A stretch of DNA of 54,857 nt, taken from assembly GCA_903958045.1 (NCBI GenBank), contig CAJBRT010000158.1:1-54857 (forward strand), written 5' to 3'. Below, one piece after another: positions 54,701 through 54,857 of the stretch. Under the pieces are notes generated by a model. The model saw only the letters and a program-made list of their open reading frames with translations, was not told the DNA's origin and searched no databases. A program made the translations under genes and the position numbers. Numbering within the stretch: the stretch's first letter is position 1; each line of letters starts with the position of its first letter. This DNA is from an uncultured Bacteroidota bacterium (GTDB taxonomy: Bacteria > Bacteroidota > Bacteroidia > Chitinophagales > Chitinophagaceae).

Positions 54701-54857
54701 GAACGCGGTGTCAGGGCAATCGACACTTGGTTATGGAGCGGGTTATTCATTAGTACGTAACCTGACTAATAGTTATGGCACAAAAAATACGGGTTTTGGT
54801 TACCAGGCTTTTTATAACACAACGGCAGGTAATGAGAACACAGCGGTGGGTTATCAG
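48735..54857 (+). CDS. Giant modular tail-fibre-like surface protein (3' end outside window)
   Basis: An open frame of 2041 codons from ATG 48735, still open at the window end. The signal peptide is 1-23 (cleavage near IHAQ). Residues about 24-155 match the N-terminal domain common in large Bacteroidota surface proteins (GILFQAIAKDPQGNPAKG, then MGTSQFWTVPFALFAAKV). Then come 16-residue repeats (about 175-286), phage-fibre-like units (LDGSSDVKYPSARAVKQYVD, IIQLAGDLTGTA, VGLGNVDNTNDLDKPIS), four 28-residue repeats (1050-1161), and tandem units of about 205 residues (1227-1637). TGTIGTGIWNGTTI-like spacers follow, and finally a YadA-head-like GFGYQAFYNTTAGNENTAVGYQ run (landmark NTAVGYQ). Such proteins usually end in an S74-type chaperone, which would be beyond the window. 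Trimeric fibre assembly is likely (inference). Confidence 0.9.
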   Translation, partial: MNAYSKKIIFIILIQCMALLIHAQVSKVPDGILFQAIAKDPQGNPAKGRTIYIKNAIIQSNISGAQVYVESHKIVASSDGVFTIVIGKGIRVAGPTSINSLDWSNGPYYLNIKAAIGPTVPLTNWNVDEHYIDMGTSQFWTVPFALFAAKVEGFDLKLNSTDTVSMLAPYFKISDTTWLLNKINAKLKNLDTTLLSNRTNSELNTIDTVSLSNRINRKLNSADTNALYLRINTKLSISDTAAMLSNYAKKNELKDTLFLSNRIQAKLNASDTLSLSKRMDNSEWMLNKTSKLMLDGSSDVKYPSARAVKQYVDSSIAINVSSSNSSNVHVVDASATAKGIIQLAGDLTGTAQYPMIASSAITTTKLATAAVTDDKIAAGISASKVGLQNVNNTTDLNKPVSILQQAALNTKLTSTDTAAMLAHYAKTVDVNSAIAAKLAIGDTAAMLAHYAKTTAVNNAIALKLAISDTAAMLDSRIARDTSFLSQRIDAKVDQVNKSLDMNADASSDIKFPSVKAVKSYVDSSMVANAGSSNSNNANSTVTDADASTKGVLKLAGDLSGTAAIPMVAIGAITTEKLGTNAVTDAKIATGISATKVGLGNVDNTNDLDKPISSLTQTALDLKFSNVQGQALITAVAEKLNILDTSAMLSSRFSRDTASLSNRIYQKVNLADSGIVYATPFQIVASSFDSTSLSDRINLKYDAVNGDILFNRINTKLNAVDTGYLSNRINLKLNFADSMYSYVTPTRLLNAATDTTQLSNRIDEKISIADTARMLRDYALKAGLSTLATTGNYNDLINKPTINNNSGAVNSVNTLIGDVVIDKSSIHLGNVDNTSDANKPISFLTNNALIGKIDASLINAPNGVAGLDANTKIPTSLLPPISFTAISVVANAAEMQALGTASVKGTVCVRTDVSKSYVLNTDYSGSLSDWVELLTPGAPVQSVNGSIGVVNLKTNNIGELTNLYFTEARARAALSVNAPVLLNPSTGVFSVDTGNSVSSVATKWNVLQQTIASTSGLASKVNIADTSNMLYPYAKNYQLVNGLATKLSIVDTSYMLSQRIGRDTLALSNRINAKLSLNDTSLMLSNRIARDTILLSERISSKVSIADTSVMLSSRFARDTAALSNRINLKLNIADTALMMSKRFGRDTVALSNRINLKLNTADTAAMLTNYLASIHSKENAINKSVDTSLGGLNPSNILFPTQLAVKKYVENNAATIASGASGSGTVVDATTTTKGKLQLAGDLGGTAASPQVLSVGGILKDDIATGLNLMNAATPNNIVNYIVRRSPIGDFSGSTITANTFRGNIVGNVTGNVTGNLTGIVTGSLIGNATNVSGIVALANGGTGANSATAAKTNLGLGNIDNTSDVNKPVSTAQQAALDLKANLASPTFTGLVVLPTGTTGVTQALNDNSNKLATTAYVASAMADASGTITNSVADATTTSKGKILLAGDLGGTASIPIVMSIGGINKDNIAAAAILSNTATAQNTASTIVKRDASGNFIAGSITSNLIGNVTGNVTGDLTGIVTGSLIGNATNVSGVVAVANGGTGASDASNARINVGLGNINNTSDVNKPVSTAQQTALDLKANLASPTFTGLVVLPTGATAVTQNLNDNTTKLATTAYVANALADASGSITNSVADATTGSKGKIMLAGDLGGTATAPEVLSVGTVTKSQIVAATTLVNTATSAGTANTIVARDVNGSFAGNLLGNATNVSGVVAIANGGTGVTSIVAIKNTLGLNNVDNTSDINKPISSLTQTALNLKVNTSSIAVANGVASLDANGRVPQIQLPSFAITSVSVVNSSANMLALTGLSVGSVAVRTDNATNYILTALPASTLANWVSFSPAATNVQSVNGVTGAVALTGAANRISIASNVFDIASTYVGQSSITTLGTIGTGIWNGTTIAINKGGTGATTANDGFNALAPAQSGHTGKFLITNGTSTSWASISSAGGWSTTGNSGTIDGTNFFGTTDAQPLNVQVGGIVSGRFDVNAVSGQSTLGYGAGYSLVRNLTNSYGTKNTGFGYQAFYNTTAGNENTAVGYQ
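49218..49592 (+). repeat. 16-residue repeats in the giant fibre
   Basis: Starting at residue 162 a DT-x-x-LSNRIN-x-KLN-x-x pattern recurs every 16 codons after a first 13-codon unit. Examples are DTTLLSNRTNSELNTI, DTVSLSNRINRKLNSA and DTLFLSNRIQAKLNAS. About seven units are visible. The spacing and amphipathic pattern suggest a regular coiled or beta-helical shaft. Isolated units recur at about 49980-50200 and 50650-51060. Confidence 0.85.
51882..52217 (+). repeat. Four tandem 84-bp (28-residue) repeats in the giant fibre
   Basis: Four exact-length units begin with GAT codons at 51882, 51966, 52050 and 52134. The consensus reads DTS-x-MLS-x-RIARDT-x-x-LSNRIN-x-KL-x-x-A. Each combines a 12-residue and a 16-residue subunit of the earlier repeat type. 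Units differ at several positions, so the duplication is not recent. Confidence 0.88.
52413..53645 (+). repeat. Two tandem units of about 205 residues in the giant fibre
   Basis: Unit A (52413-53036, 208 codons) and unit B (53037-53645, 203 codons) share the order KGK-x-x-LAGDLGGTA, GNVTGNVTG-x-LTGIVTGSL, ANGGTGA, NTSDVNKPVSTAQQ, LASPTFTGLVVLPTG and KLATTAYVA. A third, partial unit starts at 53646. Nucleotide identity is high over long stretches, which points to fairly recent duplication and a hotspot for recombination or length variation. Confidence 0.9.

Noticed and set aside
48735..54857. Prophage or phage remnant
   Set aside because: Only fibre-like modules are present, preceded by a Sec signal peptide and a Bacteroidota N-terminal domain; there are no capsid, terminase, integrase or lysis genes in the window.

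Overview
The window is A/T-rich chromosomal DNA of a Bacteroidota bacterium, most likely a member of the Chitinophagaceae or a close relative. Signs of this are promoter boxes of the TAnnTTTG type, a T9SS type A sorting domain, DUF5686 and DUF4833 proteins, SP-plus-carboxypeptidase-regulatory-domain outer-membrane architecture, and many Tat- or lipobox-type signals. I saw no rRNA, tRNA, CRISPR array, transposase or phage structural cluster. Placement below the phylum is inference.

Layout. (1) 136-7356 is housekeeping: an aldehyde dehydrogenase coupled to a membrane-anchored glutathione peroxidase-like protein, convergent dusB, then a lipid/membrane run (CPBP protease, DUF2007, cdsA, psd), a short-chain dehydrogenase and a YjjG-type phosphatase, closed by a bidirectional terminator. 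(2) 7421-15537, all on the minus strand, is a tetR-tolC-hlyD-acrB efflux operon that runs on into TIGR02757 and two small proteins. A 32-bp palindrome sits inside the tetR promoter and is the probable operator. (3) 15667-23571, plus strand, has DUF502, serC, a DUF5686 outer-membrane protein, DUF4833, DUF1015 and a long-chain acyl-CoA synthetase, several with overlapping ends. (4) 23606-26740, minus strand, holds a secreted amidohydrolase and a helical-repeat protein.

(5) 26876-38464 is a complete branched-chain amino acid operon, leuA-leuC-leuD-leuB-ilvE-ilvD-ilvB-ilvN-ilvC-ilvA. It covers threonine to isoleucine, pyruvate to valine, and ketoisovalerate to leucine. The LeuA is short and lacks the usual C-terminal regulatory domain. 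A 29-bp near-palindrome with extra half-sites lies upstream of leuA.

(6) 38461-45422, minus strand, is a planctomycete-like secreted oxidation or degradation cluster: PSCyt1 cytochrome c, DUF1549/DUF1553, DUF1501 (Tat), an NHL-type beta-propeller, and a large DUF2231-cytochrome-LRR-discoidin fusion. The usual PSCyt1-DUF1549-DUF1553 protein is split in two by a +1 frame change. Divergent from it are a CBM9-like secreted protein and a Tat-exported GHL10-like TIM-barrel protein, so the whole looks like a glycan or organic-matter locus.

(7) 47814 to the end has a small lipoprotein, a small T9SS-sorted protein and, coupled by an ATGA overlap, the first 2041 codons of a giant modular surface fibre. 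The fibre combines a Bacteroidota N-terminal domain, 16- and 28-residue repeats, phage-tail-fibre-like modules and the start of a YadA-like head. Its end lies outside the window.
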